From Rhodococcus antarcticus (lineage in GTDB: Bacteria > Actinomycetota > Actinomycetes > Mycobacteriales > Mycobacteriaceae), in assembly GCF_026153295.1 (NCBI RefSeq), contig NZ_CP110615.1:2356001-2420000 (forward strand): 64,000 bases of DNA. Reading direction: 5' to 3'. The notes under the pieces were generated by a model. The model did no database searches. It saw only the letters and a program-made list of their open reading frames with translations, and was not told the DNA's origin. Numbering within the stretch: position 1 is the first letter of the stretch; each line of letters opens with the position of its first letter. The position numbers and the translations under genes are program-made. Below are positions 63,266 through 64,000 of this stretch, piece after piece.

Positions 63266-64000
63266 CTAGGACCGCGCCGTCGCCGGGGCGAGCTCGATCT
63301 GCTCCGCCGCGCGGACGGCGTGCACGTCCCCGGTGTACTCCGCCCGGGCCTCGGCCACCACGGCGTCGATCGAGGTCCACGGGGGGACGTGGGTGAGCAG
63401 CAGCCGCCCCACCCCGGCCTCGCGCGCGAGCACACCCGCCTGGGTGCCGGAGAGGTGCACACCGACGGGCCGGTCCGGGGCGTCGGTCCACGAGGCCTCG
63501 GCCAGCAGCACGTCCGCCCCCTGCGCGAGGGTCGTCATCGCCGCGCAGGGCCCGGTGTCCCCGGTGTAGACGAAGGTGGCACCGTCGGCGTCGGCGAACC
63601 GCATCGCGTAGGCCTCGCACGGGTGGTCCACCAGCGCCACCTCGACGGTGACCGGGCCGAAGGTCAGCGTCTCGCCGGGCACCCACGGCCGCAGGTCCAG
63701 CACGTCGGTCACGTCGTCGACCTCACCGCCACGCTCGGCGGAGGCGACCCCCAGCCGCAGCGCCGCGTCGGAGGGGGCGTGCACCCGGGTCAGGCCCGGG
63801 CGGGCGTGCGGGTGGTAGCGCCGCCAGACGAGCAGCCCGGCCACGTCGAGGCAGTGGTCGGCGTGCAGGTGGCTGAGCAGGACGGTGGCATCGGCCGGGT
63901 CCACGTAGCGCTGCAGCGCGCCCAGGGTGCCGCCGCCGAGGTCGAGGACCAGCGGGGGGGCGCCCGAGGCCGTGAGCAGGTAGCCCGAGGCCGGCGAGTC
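63266..64000 (-). CDS. Metallo-beta-lactamase-fold hydrolase (Rv1339-like), 5' end missing
   Basis: The gene continues beyond the window end; about 244 C-terminal residues are visible. It has the metal motif HLHADHCLD, later YTGDTGPC with the bridging Asp, and a final LLLTHVPPW with the His ligand. In M. tuberculosis the gene next to rph, Rv1339, is a member of this fold with cyclic-AMP phosphodiesterase activity, so that is a plausible role. A gene order of this hydrolase, rph and rdgB supports orthology, although here the FAD-subunit gene is inserted between it and rph. Confidence 0.88.
   Translation of the reverse strand, partial: DSPASGYLLTASGAPPLVLDLGGGTLGALQRYVDPADATVLLSHLHADHCLDVAGLLVWRRYHPHARPGLTRVHAPSDAALRLGVASAERGGEVDDVTDVLDLRPWVPGETLTFGPVTVEVALVDHPCEAYAMRFADADGATFVYTGDTGPCAAMTTLAQGADVLLAEASWTDAPDRPVGVHLSGTQAGVLAREAGVGRLLLTHVPPWTSIDAVVAEARAEYTGDVHAVRAAEQIELAPATARS

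Overview
The window is very GC-rich chromosomal DNA with dense, short-spaced genes, many GTG starts, a WhiB regulator, a mycothiol-type DsbA-like oxidoreductase, CtaJ, duplicated ClpP and a 180-kDa-class GDH. This points to an actinomycete. Gene order matches the M. tuberculosis blocks Rv2457c-Rv2478c (clpX to ssb), Rv2486, Rv2510c-orn, bcp and Rv1343c-Rv1339, recalled from general knowledge, so a member of Mycobacteriales or Pseudonocardiales is most likely. Nothing shown fixes the genus.

Layout. 1-4.2 kb: a formate/molybdoenzyme group, with the 3' end of an FdhF/YdeP-type oxidoreductase, an OFA-family anion transporter with its small partner, a TVP38-like membrane protein and fdhD. 4.2-8.6 kb: clpX, clpP2, clpP1 and tig, all on the minus strand. 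8.6-24 kb: two tRNAs, nei-type glycosylase, rpiB, DUF429, DsbA-like protein, pepN, DUF5130, ctaJ, an MFS exporter, HNH nuclease, S9 peptidase, MscS channel, truncated haemoglobin and alpha-glucosidase. 24-32.7 kb: two thioesterases, the large NAD-glutamate dehydrogenase, ettA, a decayed thiolase and ssb. 33-47 kb: thiolase, CopD-CtaG fusion, tRNA-Arg, enoyl-CoA hydratase, acyl-CoA ligase and two-domain acyl-CoA reductase, an ABC operon, lipase, HerA-like ATPase, orn and tRNA-His.

47-58.7 kb is the more variable, signalling-rich part: a helicase-associated-domain protein, GAF-GGDEF-EAL, ANTAR-like protein, WhiB, two SDRs, a mostly empty stretch, a spermidine-synthase-like protein, an AceE/transketolase-like enzyme and a WhiB remnant. 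58.7-64 kb returns to conserved order: tRNA-Lys, DUF3618, bcp, an odd tRNA-Leu, LprD-like protein, DUF3817, rdgB, rph, an orphan FAD subunit, and a metallo-beta-lactamase-fold gene cut by the window end.

Most interesting: at two stop/start junctions (gdh-thioesterase and ctaJ-DUF5130) short in-frame tandem repeats multiply GTG start codons and Shine-Dalgarno-like sequence, making arrays of possible translation starts. Also notable are a tRNA-Leu(UAG) without the long variable arm, a repeated leaderless-promoter signature (a TANNNT box 6-8 nt before the start codon), and two convergent gene pairs sharing a CTAG as both stop codons.
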